From Candidatus Dormiibacterota bacterium (GTDB taxonomy: Bacteria; Chloroflexota; Dormibacteria; Aeolococcales; Aeolococcaceae), in the NCBI GenBank assembly GCA_003170875.1, contig PMYJ01000040.1, positions 1 through 20,142 on the forward strand: 20,142 bases of DNA, read 5' to 3'. Below the pieces are notes generated by a model, which had not been told where the DNA came from, did no database searches, and was given only the letters and a program-made list of their open reading frames with translations. The translations under genes and the position numbers were made by a program. Shown here in pieces: positions 1 to 6,681 of the stretch (position 1 is the first letter of the stretch; each line of letters begins with the position of its first letter).

Positions 1-513
1 ATCAGCGACCTGATCGTCTACCCTGGGCTGATCAACCTCGACTTCGCCGACGTCAAGGCGATCATGTCGGGACAGGGCGCCGCCCTGATGGGTATCGGTT
101 TCGGCACCGGCGACACCCGGGCCGCCGACGCCGCCCGGGATGCGGTGGCGAGCCCGCTGCTGGAGACGACCATCGCCGGTGCCAAGGGCATCCTGCTCAA
201 CGTCACCGGTGGCAAGGACCTCACCCTCTACGAGGTCACCGAGGCGGCCCAGTTGGTCAGCGAGTCCGCGGACAAGGACGCGCAGGTCATCTTCGGCTGC
301 GTCATCGACGAGACCATGAAGGACGAGGTCAAGATCACCGTCATCGCCACCGGCTTCACTGGGCACATCGACGTGCTGGGCACGCTGGCCTACGAGCCCC
401 AGGCGCGACCGGTGGCGCAGGAGCGGCCAAACTTCGCCCTTCCTCAGCGGCATATCCTGTCAGGCAACGCCGATGACCTGGATATACCGGCCTTTCTGAG
501 GGATCGTCGGTAA
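1..513 (+). CDS. ftsZ: Cell division protein FtsZ, C-terminal part (5' truncated)
   Basis: FtsZ is the tubulin-like GTPase that polymerises into the Z ring at midcell. The window enters the gene in frame and holds its last 170 residues. The synergy (T7) loop is visible as NLDFADVKAIM near residues 12-22 of the fragment; its two Asp residues complete the GTPase site of the next subunit. The C-terminal tubulin-like domain follows, with GKDLTLYEV and the typical strand ending in VIATGF. Only a short linker of about 35 residues precedes the conserved C-terminal peptide DDLDIPAFLRDRR, which in the family binds FtsA, SepF or ZipA-type partners. Translation ends at TAA, the only TAA terminator among the genes here. 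The upstream part lies outside the window. Identification is secure. Confidence 0.97.
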   Translation: MSDLIVYPGLINLDFADVKAIMSGQGAALMGIGFGTGDTRAADAARDAVASPLLETTIAGAKGILLNVTGGKDLTLYEVTEAAQLVSESADKDAQVIFGCVIDETMKDEVKITVIATGFTGHIDVLGTLAYEPQARPVAQERPNFALPQRHILSGNADDLDIPAFLRDRR

Positions 514-528
514 TCGTCACTTTCGGCA

Positions 529-534
529 AATACT
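529..534 (+). promoter_or_regulatory. Candidate -10 element upstream of nrdR
   Basis: AATACT lies in the 61-bp ftsZ-nrdR interval and ends 5 nt before an ATG at 540. No clear -35 hexamer is seen. It could give a leaderless transcript starting at the ATG of the short leader ORF, or a leader of about 35 nt for nrdR. Call is by position and A/T content only. Confidence 0.35.
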
Positions 535-539
535 GGAGG

Positions 540-578
540 ATGCCTGCGGGCCGGCCCGCGCGCGACGTTGGGCGATGA
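540..578 (+). CDS. Possible 12-codon leader ORF coupled to nrdR
   Basis: The ATG at 540 opens a 12-codon frame (MPAGRPARDVGR). Its TGA at 576-578 overlaps the nrdR ATG at 575-577 as ATGA. GGAGG lies immediately before this ATG, too close to serve as a normal ribosome site. The -10-like AATACT 5 nt upstream would instead fit a leaderless start. nrdR has no evident Shine-Dalgarno sequence, so translational coupling would explain how it is initiated. The frame also runs through a 14-bp palindrome (546-559). It could equally be chance, since the interval is only 61 bp. Confidence 0.25.
   Translation: MPAGRPARDVGR
546..559. repeat. 14-bp perfect palindrome upstream of nrdR
   Basis: GCGGGCCGGCCCGC is self-complementary over 14 bases and ends 15 nt before the nrdR ATG. 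In RNA it would pair poorly as a hairpin without a loop unless the centre opens. In DNA it could be a protein-binding site. It does not resemble the A/T-rich NrdR box, so autoregulation by NrdR is not suggested. Short GC palindromes also arise by chance in DNA of this composition. Confidence 0.35.
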
Positions 579-1105
579 GGTGCCCCTTCTGCTCATCGGT
601 CGATTCCAAGGTGGTCGACTCCCGCGACACCGAGACCGGGATCCGGCGCCGCCGTGAGTGCCTCGCCTGTGGCAAGCGCTTCACCACCTACGAGCGCTTC
701 GAGGCGACGCCCCTCTGGGTGCTCAAGAAGGACGGTCGGCGTGAGGAGTTCAGTCACCAGAAGCTCCTCGGGGGGCTGCTGATCGCGAGCAAGAAGCGCG
801 ACATCGCCCCCGAGCGATTGGGGGCCCTGGTGGAGGAGGTCGAGAACCAGCTGCGCGGCGAGCATCTCGCCGAGGTCCCGTCCCGCGTGGTGGGCGAGAT
901 GGTGATGGAGCGGCTGCGGGAGATCGACGAGATCGCCTACGTCCGCTTTGCGTCCGTCTACCGCTCCTTCAAGGACGTGGCCGAGATGAGGGCGGAGATC
1001 GAGGACTTCCTCGCCCATCCGCCCCCGACCCGGCGACTGCCGGCCCGCAGGCCGCGCCCGGCGGGGGACGGGGGCGCGGAGCTGGCTCTCGACCTGGGCA
1101 AATGA
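575..1105 (+). CDS. nrdR: Transcriptional repressor NrdR
   Basis: NrdR is a zinc-finger/ATP-cone repressor of ribonucleotide reductase genes that senses ATP/dATP. The 176-residue product starts directly with the zinc ribbon: C3 and C6 in MRCPFC, then C29 and C32 in ECLACGKRF. The motif RRRRECLACGKRFTTYER is typical of the family. An ATP-cone domain follows from about residue 47 (VLKKDGRREEF) to about 137, including the YVRFASVYRSF signature. The family is usually about 150-160 residues; the extra length is a Pro/Arg-rich tail after residue 148. The start is fixed because the zinc ribbon begins at residue 3. It sits between ftsZ and a flavoprotein gene. No ribonucleotide reductase gene is in the window, so its targets lie elsewhere. 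Confidence 0.96.
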   Translation: MRCPFCSSVDSKVVDSRDTETGIRRRRECLACGKRFTTYERFEATPLWVLKKDGRREEFSHQKLLGGLLIASKKRDIAPERLGALVEEVENQLRGEHLAEVPSRVVGEMVMERLREIDEIAYVRFASVYRSFKDVAEMRAEIEDFLAHPPPTRRLPARRPRPAGDGGAELALDLGK

Positions 1106-1140
1106 CCGCCCGCCGGCCACCCGCCGGAGCGGGCGCCGCC

Positions 1141-1146
1141 TACGAT
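1141..1146 (+). promoter_or_regulatory. -10 hexamer for the flavoprotein gene
   Basis: TACGAT ends 9 nt before the ATG at 1156. The spacing would place the transcript start at or next to the start codon, giving a leaderless mRNA. No good -35 hexamer is visible. Confidence 0.45.
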
Positions 1147-1155
1147 TCCAGGTCG

Positions 1156-1602
1156 ATGGTCTCTCTGCCTGCGCCGCTCCTTGCCGCCCTCGCCGATCGC
1201 GACGAGGTGCTGGTCACCTCCCGCGCCGGGGCCGGCATGGGGACGGTGCGCATGAGCTTCGCGACCGCCCCTCCCGGGGTCGTGTACCTCCTGACCAGCG
1301 CCTTCTCCCGCAAGGCGCAGCGCTGGGACCGGGACCCGTGGGTCCGCCTCACCGTGCCGGGCTCGCGCGTTGTCGCCGAGGCGGCGGTCCATCGGGTGGC
1401 GGCGGACGACCTCGACCCCGCCGCGGAGGCGGCTGTCCTCGCCCGGTTCCCCGATGCTGGCGCGGCCACCCCGGAGTCGCTGCGCGAGCTGCTCGAGACG
1501 GGCACTCATCTCCTCTTCCGGGTCGAGGGTGAGTCTCCTGGCCACGCCTCCGGACCGGCCCCACAACCCGAGTTCGGATCGGCGACAACGCCGGAGGCGT
1601 GA
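1156..1602 (+). CDS. Pyridoxamine 5'-phosphate oxidase-like FMN/F420-binding split-barrel protein
   Basis: A 148-residue protein with the character of the small split-barrel flavoprotein family (pyridoxamine oxidase-like, often FMN or F420 dependent). Visible traits are an N-terminal helix (LPAPLLAALADRDEVLVTS), the strand pattern GTVRMSFATAPPGVVYLLTS, a Ser/Arg/Lys motif (SAFSRKAQRW) where the family contacts the cofactor phosphate, and strand PWVRLTVPGSRVVAEAAVHRV. The substrate cannot be predicted. An in-frame ATG at 1102 overlaps the nrdR stop as ATGA, but the residues it would add are low-complexity. The ATG at 1156 is preceded by TACGAT at leaderless spacing, so I prefer it. The last codons and the TGA lie inside a large inverted repeat. 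Confidence 0.7.
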   Translation: MVSLPAPLLAALADRDEVLVTSRAGAGMGTVRMSFATAPPGVVYLLTSAFSRKAQRWDRDPWVRLTVPGSRVVAEAAVHRVAADDLDPAAEAAVLARFPDAGAATPESLRELLETGTHLLFRVEGESPGHASGPAPQPEFGSATTPEA

Positions 1603-1610
1603 CCGCCAGG
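1537..1610. terminator. Large stem-loop spanning the flavoprotein stop codon
   Basis: The left arm 1537-1553 (CCTGGCCACGCCTCCGG) pairs with 1591-1601 and 1605-1610: 11 bp perfect, a 3-nt bulge (ACC), then 6 bp perfect. The loop is 37 nt and holds a small CCGA/TCGG hairpin. The stop TGA (1600-1602) is in the right arm. There is no T tract. A terminator or 3'-end stabiliser between the nrdR unit and the toxin-antitoxin pair is the simplest reading. Confidence 0.5.
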
Positions 1611-1632
1611 GAGCCCTAGCCGGTCTCCTAGT

Positions 1633-1681
1633 GCGACAGGCTGCCAGAATGTGCTACTCTGTGCACACCATGAGTAACACA
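1633..1681 (+). promoter_or_regulatory. Toxin-antitoxin promoter and operator
   Basis: GCGACA (1633-1638), 16 nt, then TACTCT (1655-1660) forms a plausible -35/-10 pair, with TACTCT ending 9 nt before the antitoxin ATG at 1670. An inverted repeat overlaps both: TGTGCTACTC (1650-1659) and GAGTAACACA (1672-1681) match in 9 of 10 positions over a 12-nt spacer. The palindrome TGTGCACA (1660-1667) lies within. One arm covers the -10 and the other the start codon, as expected for an autoregulated antitoxin operator. Confidence 0.6.
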
Positions 1682-1954
1682 GTGGGCATAAGGGAGCTCC
1701 GCCAGCAGGCGAGTGCGGTGCTGCGGCGAGTGGTCGCGGGCGAGGCGATCGAGGTGACCGAGCACGGGCACCCGATCGCGCGGATCGTGCCCCTTCGCCC
1801 CGGAGTCCTCGACCAGCTCGTCCTCGAGGGCAGAGCCACCGAGCAGACGGGCGATCTCCTCGACCTTCTCGACACGCTCGGGCTGCCCGCGGCGCCTCGC
1901 GGTTCGACCCTGCCCTCCGAGGCGCTGGCGGAGCTGCGCGCGGATGGGCGGTAG
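1670..1954 (+). CDS. Phd/YefM-type antitoxin
   Basis: A 94-residue antitoxin that should bind and neutralise the PIN-domain toxin encoded next to it and repress their shared promoter. The N-terminal part has the Phd/YefM fold pattern: VGIRELRQQASAVLRRV, then a turn, then IEVTEHGHPIARIVP at about residues 26-40. Here the first helix and the strand GHPIARI form the DNA-binding dimer. The C-terminal half (LLDLLDTLGLPAAPRG onwards) is acidic/proline-rich and would wrap the toxin. The ATG at 1670 lies in the operator and follows a -10 hexamer. The stop TAG overlaps the toxin ATG by 11 bp, so translation is coupled. This is a VapBC-like pairing of a Phd-type antitoxin with a PIN toxin. Confidence 0.85.
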   Translation: MSNTVGIRELRQQASAVLRRVVAGEAIEVTEHGHPIARIVPLRPGVLDQLVLEGRATEQTGDLLDLLDTLGLPAAPRGSTLPSEALAELRADGR

Positions 1955-2354
1955 GGTCGCCTATCTGGACACGTCTGCTTTCGTCAAGCTCCTGGTGACG
2001 GAGCGGGAGTCGGCGGACCTCAAGGCTGCGCTGGGCCGATGGCCCGAACGGGCCTCTGCCACCCTGCTCCGGACCGAGGCGGCGCGGGCTCTGCGGCGAT
2101 CCGGGAACGGTCACCTGGTGGGCGCGGCACGGCAGCTCTCCGCCGCCATGCGGCTGGTGCGGATCGACGAACCACTGCTCGACCGGGCAGCTGACCTCGA
2201 ACCTCCAGAGCTGCGGTCGCTCGACGCCATTCACCTCGCTGCGGCGCTCGCCCTCGGCCCCGATCTCGGTGTCCTGCTCACCTACGACGAACGGCTCCGT
2301 GAGGCCGCGTCGGCGCAGGGGCTCCCGGTCACCTCGCCGGCGCCCCCCGTCTGA
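1944..2354 (+). CDS. vapC: PIN-domain toxin, VapC family ribonuclease
   Basis: A 136-residue PIN-domain endoribonuclease. VapC toxins cut tRNA or rRNA with Mg2+ or Mn2+ held by acidic residues. All four are present: D9 in YLDTSAFVKL, E45 in RTEAARAL, D94 in SLDAIHLAAA and D115 in TYDERLREAA. Length and spacing are typical, so the toxin looks intact. The ATG lies inside the antitoxin gene with an 11-bp overlap, keeping toxin output below antitoxin output. The pair interrupts the ftsZ-yggS-ileS neighbourhood, which suggests insertion. The RNA target cannot be inferred. Confidence 0.9.
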   Translation: MGGRVAYLDTSAFVKLLVTERESADLKAALGRWPERASATLLRTEAARALRRSGNGHLVGAARQLSAAMRLVRIDEPLLDRAADLEPPELRSLDAIHLAAALALGPDLGVLLTYDERLREAASAQGLPVTSPAPPV

Positions 2355-2383
2355 GAGCGAGAGGATGCCATCGTGCGTTCACG

Positions 2384-2434
2384 CCTCCGCCAGGCGGGTG
2401 GCGCCGCACCGCCCATGAGGGCGGTCGGCGGAGG
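2384..2434. terminator. Structured interval after vapC
   Basis: Outer arms CCTCCGCC (2384-2391) and GGCGGAGG (2427-2434) are perfectly complementary. Inside, ACCGCCC (2408-2414) and GGGCGGT (2419-2425) form a perfect 7-bp stem with an ATGA loop, and CCGCC/GGCGG (2387-2397) offers an alternative pairing. No T tract follows. It probably ends the toxin-antitoxin transcript just before the yggS promoter. Confidence 0.45.
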
Positions 2435-2439
2435 GGGCT

Positions 2440-2445
2440 TACGAT
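2440..2445 (+). promoter_or_regulatory. -10 hexamer for yggS
   Basis: TACGAT overlaps the first possible ATG (2444) and ends 7 nt before an in-frame GTG at 2453. If it is the promoter, the transcript would begin at about the GTG, making the GTG the true leaderless start. Confidence 0.45.
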
Positions 2446-3184
2446 GGCCGGCGTGACGGAGGAGAGGGCAATCACCACGGCGGGCGAGATCGCTGAGCGC
2501 CTCGCCTCCGTCCGCCTCCGGATCGCCGGGGCCGCCGAGCGGGCGGGTCGCGACCCCGCCTCCGTCCGGCTGATCGCCGTCACCAAGACGGTGCCTCCCG
2601 AACGCATCGCGGAGGCGGTCGCTGCGGGGGTCACCGAGATCGGCGAGAACCGGGTCCAGGAAGCCCGGCTGAAGCACGCCAGCGTGCCTCCTGGGCTCCG
2701 CTGGCACCTGATCGGTCACCTCCAGAGCAACAAGGCCGCTCTCGCCGCCCAGCTCTTCGACACCGTGCACTCCTTCGACTCGGAGAGGCTCGCGGTTGCG
2801 GTCGGCGGCCACCGCGACCCCGCCCGGGACCCCATCTCCGCGCTGGTCGAGGTGGACTTCACCGGCATCGCGGCGAGGAGCGGGATACCCGCCGAGGAGG
2901 CCGCGCCGCTCCTGCGGGTGGTGGCGGGACAGCCCGGTCTGAGGTTGGCCGGCCTCATGACCATCGCCCCCTTCGGCGACCCGGTCGCCGCCGGGGTGTG
3001 CTTCCGCCGGCTCCGCGAGCTGCGCGACCGGCTCCAGAGCGAGCTCGGGCTGGAGCTCCCGGAGCTGTCGATGGGGATGAGCGACGACTTCGAGGCGGCC
3101 ATCGCCGAGGGGGCGACCATGGTGCGCCTCGGCCGGGTGCTGTTCGGGGCACGGGCCCCGGCCGGGGTCGCCCAGCCCGGCTGA
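2444..3184 (+). CDS. yggS: YggS/PROSC-family PLP homeostasis protein
   Basis: A cytoplasmic, single-domain TIM-barrel protein that binds pyridoxal 5'-phosphate and buffers its level; the family has no known catalytic turnover. The PLP lysine is K48 in VRLIAVTKTVP. Other signatures are IGENRVQEA, WHLIGHLQSNK, GLMTIAP and the phosphate-binding SMGMSDDFEAAIAEGATMVRLGRVLFG region near residues 209-236. The length from ATG 2444 is 246 residues, normal for the family. A GTG three codons later (2453) is the better start if the promoter TACGAT at 2440-2445 is real. In many Gram-positives this gene (ylmE) follows ftsZ and precedes sepF, yggT and divIVA; here ileS follows after 19 bp and those three are absent. 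Confidence 0.95.
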   Translation: MAGVTEERAITTAGEIAERLASVRLRIAGAAERAGRDPASVRLIAVTKTVPPERIAEAVAAGVTEIGENRVQEARLKHASVPPGLRWHLIGHLQSNKAALAAQLFDTVHSFDSERLAVAVGGHRDPARDPISALVEVDFTGIAARSGIPAEEAAPLLRVVAGQPGLRLAGLMTIAPFGDPVAAGVCFRRLRELRDRLQSELGLELPELSMGMSDDFEAAIAEGATMVRLGRVLFGARAPAGVAQPG

Positions 3185-3188
3185 TCGT

Positions 3189-3194
3189 TATCCT
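3189..3194 (+). promoter_or_regulatory. -10 hexamer for ileS
   Basis: TATCCT ends 9 nt before the ileS ATG in the 19-bp yggS-ileS gap, at leaderless spacing. No -35 is evident. Confidence 0.4.
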
Positions 3195-3203
3195 TGGCCG
3201 ACA

Positions 3204-6128
3204 ATGGCCGATCCCCCGCGTTTCGCAGCCGTCGACGGCCGTGCCGACCTGGCCGAGGGCGAGTGCGTCGTGCTCGACCGCTGGAAGAGCACCGAGGTCT
3301 TCCGGCGCAGCCTCGAGCTGCGCAAGGACGGGCCGCCCTATGTCTTCTACGAGGGCCCGCCCACGGCCAACGGCAAGCCCGGCATCCACCACGTTCTGAC
3401 CCGCTCCTTCAAGGACCTCTTTCCCCGCTACATGTCGATGCGCGGGTACGCGGTGGCTCGCAAGGGAGGCTGGGACACCCACGGACTTCCGGTGGAGCTG
3501 GAGGTGGAGAAGTCCCTCAAGATCAGCGGCAAGCGCCAGATCGAGGACTTCGGCGTCGCCCGGTTCAACGAGCTCTGCCGCCAGTCGGTGGAGAGGTACA
3601 TCGACGAGTGGGAGGTGATGACCGACCGCCTCGGCTTCTGGCTCGACATGAAGGACCCCTACCGCACCTACGACGGGACCTACATCGAGTCGGTGTGGTG
3701 GAGCCTCAAGCAGCTCTGGGACCGCGACCTCCTCTACCAGGGCTACAAGGTCGCCCCCTACTGCCCCCGGTGCCAGACCTCGCTCTCCTCCCACGAGCTC
3801 TCCCAGGGATACCAGGACGATGTCGTCGACCCCTCCGTCTTCGTGAAGTTCCGTCTCACCGGGTCCGAGGACGTGTCGCTGCTCGCCTGGACCACCACCC
3901 CCTGGACCCTGCCCGGCAACGTCGCCGCCGCCGTCCACCCGGACGCCACCTACGTCGAGGTGGAGAACCGGGGGCAGAGGCTCATTCTCGCCCGGGATCG
4001 GCTGGAGGTCCTGGACGGCGAGTACACGGTCACCGTCGAGATGACGGGCAGCGATCTGGTCGGCCGCACCTACGAGCCACTCTTCACGGACCTGCTTCCC
4101 GAGGGCAAGGCGTTTCTGGTGCTCTCGGCGCCCGAGCTGGTCTCGATGGAGGAGGGGACGGGGATCGTCCACACCGCCGCCGCCTATGGCGAGGCGGACC
4201 TGGAGCTCTGCCAGAGGGAGGGGGTCGCAGTCCGGCACGTGGTGGGGCTGGACGGGCGCTTCCTGGATGGTCAGACCCGCTATCGCGGCATCTTCGTGAA
4301 GGACGCCGACCCCCGGATCATCGCCGACCTCGAGGCCGAGGGGCGCCTTTACAAGGCGGGGCAGGTCCGCCACTCCTATCCCTTCTGCTGGCGCTGCGAC
4401 ACCCCGCTCATCTACTACGCGCTCACCTCGTGGTTCATCCGGACCACCGCGATGAAGGACCGCCTCATCGAACACAACCGGAGCGTCGGCTGGCAGCCCG
4501 CCCATGTCCGCGACGGCCGGATGGGGAACTGGCTGGAGAACCTCGTCGACTGGAACCTCTCCCGGAGCCGCTACTGGGGGACGCCGCTGCCGATCTGGAT
4601 CTGCGTGGAGTGCGACAACCGCCGCTGCGTCGGGAGCGCCGCCGAGCTGGGCATGACCGCTCAGGACGACCTGCACAAGCCGCACATCGACGAGGTCGTC
4701 CTCAGCTGCGAGAAGTGCGGCGGCACCATGCGCCGAATCCCCGATGTGATCGACTGCTGGTACGACAGCGGCGCCATGCCCTACGCGCAGCACCACTATC
4801 CCTTCGAGAACCAGGACCTCTTCACCCGGCGCCACCCGGCCGACTTCATCTGCGAGGCGATGGATCAGACCAGGGGCTGGTTCTTCTCCCTGCTCGCCGA
4901 GAGCACCCTGCTCTTCGACAAGCCGGCGTACCGCAACGTGATCTGCACCGGCCTGGTCCTCGACAAGGACGGCCGCAAGATGTCCAAGCGGCTCGGCAAC
5001 ATGATCGACCCGGCCCAGACCTTCGCCGAGCTGGGCGCCGACGCCACCCGCTGGTACTTCTACAGCGCGGTCGCCCCGGGGAGCGACTACCGGATTGCCC
5101 CGGAGCTGATCCGGGAGGTCGTCCGCCGCTTCATCCTCACCCTCTGGAACACCTACAAGTTCTTCTGCGAGTACGCGCGCCTCGACGGCTACGTCCCGGA
5201 GCAGGCCGCGCGCGGCGACCGGAGCGTCGCCTCCCGCGGCGAGCGCCCCGAGCTGGACCGCTGGTGCCTCGCCCGCCTCGCGGAGTGCATCGACGAGGTG
5301 CGCGCCGCCCTCGACGGCTACGACGCCACCGCCGCCACCCGGACCGTCGAGCTCTTCGTCGAGGACCTCTCCAAGTGGTACGTGCGCCGCTCACGGCGGC
5401 GCTTCTGGAAGGCGGCGGACGTCAGCGACGCTGACAAGCGCTCCGCCTACGACACGCTGTACACCGCCCTCGAGACCCTGGCCCGGCTGGTCGCGCCCTT
5501 CATGCCCTTCCTCGCTGAGCGCCTCCATCGCAACCTGAGCGGCCACGAGACCGGCGTGGCGGCGGACGGCGTCCCCGACTCGGTGCATCTCACCGACTAC
5601 CCCGAGGCGGAGACGGGTTGGCGCGACCCCGCTCTCGTCGAGGAGATGGCGCGGCTGCGCCGCCTGGTCGAGGACGGACTGGGGGATCGTGAGGTCGCCG
5701 GGCTCGGGGTCCGCCAGCCGCTGCGTGAGGCCACCGTTCACGGAAGGCGGCTCTCCTCCGAGTTGGAGGCGATCTTCGCCGACGAGCTGAACGTCAAGGC
5801 CGTGAGCTACGTCGCTCACGGCGACGACGAGCACGAGGGCGTGACCCTGGACACCGTCATCACCGACGACCTGCGCCTGGAGGGGCTGGTCCGCAACGTC
5901 TCCCGCAAGGTCAACGATCTCCGCAAACAGGCCGGCCTGGCCCTCGACGATCGCATCCGCCTCTGGGTGGAGGCCGACGGCGATCTCCGCCGTGCCATCG
6001 AGACCCATCGCGACCACCTGATGGCCGAGGTGCTGGCCACCGAGATCAGCTTCGGTCGGGCTGAAGTTCTCAGCGAGTGGTCGGGGAAGATGAGCGGGGA
6101 GCCGTGCTGGCTGGGCGTGAGCCGTTGA
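3204..6128 (+). CDS. ileS: Isoleucyl-tRNA synthetase, type 2 (IleRS2), with swapped GXHH motif
   Basis: A 974-residue class I aminoacyl-tRNA synthetase that charges tRNA-Ile. The N-terminal Rossmann part carries PPTANGKPGIHHV. The signature tetrapeptide is G60-I-H-H63, where class I enzymes normally have HXGH, so positions one and three are exchanged. The CP1 editing domain contains TTTPWTLPGN from about residue 230. Zinc-type cysteines lie at 187/190, 467/470 and 502/505. The KMSKS loop is K592-M-S-K-R, followed by the anticodon-binding domain (YVRRSRRRFWKA) and a C-terminal domain. The overall pattern is the eukaryote-like type 2 form, linked to natural mupirocin tolerance. It is intact and full length. 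The gene is followed closely by lspA, as in many Gram-positive division clusters. Confidence 0.97.
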   Translation: MADPPRFAAVDGRADLAEGECVVLDRWKSTEVFRRSLELRKDGPPYVFYEGPPTANGKPGIHHVLTRSFKDLFPRYMSMRGYAVARKGGWDTHGLPVELEVEKSLKISGKRQIEDFGVARFNELCRQSVERYIDEWEVMTDRLGFWLDMKDPYRTYDGTYIESVWWSLKQLWDRDLLYQGYKVAPYCPRCQTSLSSHELSQGYQDDVVDPSVFVKFRLTGSEDVSLLAWTTTPWTLPGNVAAAVHPDATYVEVENRGQRLILARDRLEVLDGEYTVTVEMTGSDLVGRTYEPLFTDLLPEGKAFLVLSAPELVSMEEGTGIVHTAAAYGEADLELCQREGVAVRHVVGLDGRFLDGQTRYRGIFVKDADPRIIADLEAEGRLYKAGQVRHSYPFCWRCDTPLIYYALTSWFIRTTAMKDRLIEHNRSVGWQPAHVRDGRMGNWLENLVDWNLSRSRYWGTPLPIWICVECDNRRCVGSAAELGMTAQDDLHKPHIDEVVLSCEKCGGTMRRIPDVIDCWYDSGAMPYAQHHYPFENQDLFTRRHPADFICEAMDQTRGWFFSLLAESTLLFDKPAYRNVICTGLVLDKDGRKMSKRLGNMIDPAQTFAELGADATRWYFYSAVAPGSDYRIAPELIREVVRRFILTLWNTYKFFCEYARLDGYVPEQAARGDRSVASRGERPELDRWCLARLAECIDEVRAALDGYDATAATRTVELFVEDLSKWYVRRSRRRFWKAADVSDADKRSAYDTLYTALETLARLVAPFMPFLAERLHRNLSGHETGVAADGVPDSVHLTDYPEAETGWRDPALVEEMARLRRLVEDGLGDREVAGLGVRQPLREATVHGRRLSSELEAIFADELNVKAVSYVAHGDDEHEGVTLDTVITDDLRLEGLVRNVSRKVNDLRKQAGLALDDRIRLWVEADGDLRRAIETHRDHLMAEVLATEISFGRAEVLSEWSGKMSGEPCWLGVSR

Positions 6129-6139
6129 GCGCGGGGGAT

Positions 6140-6676
6140 GTGCCGCAGGTCGCCCCGGGCCTTGCGGATACGCCAGACGTCGCACCGGCTCGGCACTCGC
6201 GGCTGCGGAGCACGCCCCGCCGCTACGCCATCATGGTGATCACCGCCGGCGTGGTCGTCGCCATCGACCACCTCAGCAAGTGGTTGGTCGTCAACAACGT
6301 CAAGCTGGACACCCAGGTTCCCGCCGGTTCCCCGGTCACCATCCACTACATCCAGAACTCGGGGGCCGCCTTCGGTCTCTTCCCCCAGTTCACCTTCCTC
6401 TACCTGGTGGTGGCGGCGATCGTCGCCGGCTACATCCTCCTGTACGGGCCACGCATGGGTGGGGGGCTGCTCCGCCTGCTGGCCCTCGGCGGCATCCTCG
6501 GGGGCTCGATCTCCAACGGCATCGACCGCCTCATCTCCGGCACGGTGGTGGACTTCATCGACTTCCATTTCTGGCTGTTCCAGATCTTCAACGTGGCCGA
6601 TATGGCGATCGTGGGTGGCATGCTGGTGGTGGTGTACCAGCTCGGATTCCGCCACGACAGCGTGACCTCGGGGTAG
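6140..6676 (+). CDS. lspA: Lipoprotein signal peptidase LspA
   Basis: A membrane aspartyl protease that removes the signal peptide from prolipoproteins at the lipobox cysteine. From GTG 6140 the product is 178 residues. The first membrane helix carries IDHLSKW; later motifs are NSGAAFGLF, GGSISNGIDR, the catalytic Asp in VVDFIDF (D138) and the second in FNVADMAI (D154). About four membrane segments are evident. The start is uncertain: a TTG at 6125 overlaps the ileS stop as TTGA, and a GTG at 6077 lies further into ileS. None has a good ribosome site. I chose 6140 as closest to the first helix and free of overlap with ileS. The lipoprotein encoded at 11602-10616 is a likely substrate. Confidence 0.93.
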   Translation: MPQVAPGLADTPDVAPARHSRLRSTPRRYAIMVITAGVVVAIDHLSKWLVVNNVKLDTQVPAGSPVTIHYIQNSGAAFGLFPQFTFLYLVVAAIVAGYILLYGPRMGGGLLRLLALGGILGGSISNGIDRLISGTVVDFIDFHFWLFQIFNVADMAIVGGMLVVVYQLGFRHDSVTSG

Positions 6677-6681
6677 CCGGG

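Noticed and set aside
546..559. An NrdR box upstream of nrdR
   Set aside because: The palindrome is pure G/C, unlike the A/T-rich 16-bp NrdR box, and no box-like pair was found nearby.
1102..1155. The upstream start at 1102 of the flavoprotein gene, overlapping the nrdR stop as ATGA
   Set aside because: The added 18 residues are low-complexity and the internal TACGAT promoter points to 1156, although coupling at 1102 cannot be excluded.
2955..4835. A 626-codon open frame on the minus strand opposite yggS and ileS
   Set aside because: It is antisense to secure genes and its Val/Leu/Gly/His-rich, motif-free product is what G/C-rich third codon positions generate in the opposite frame.
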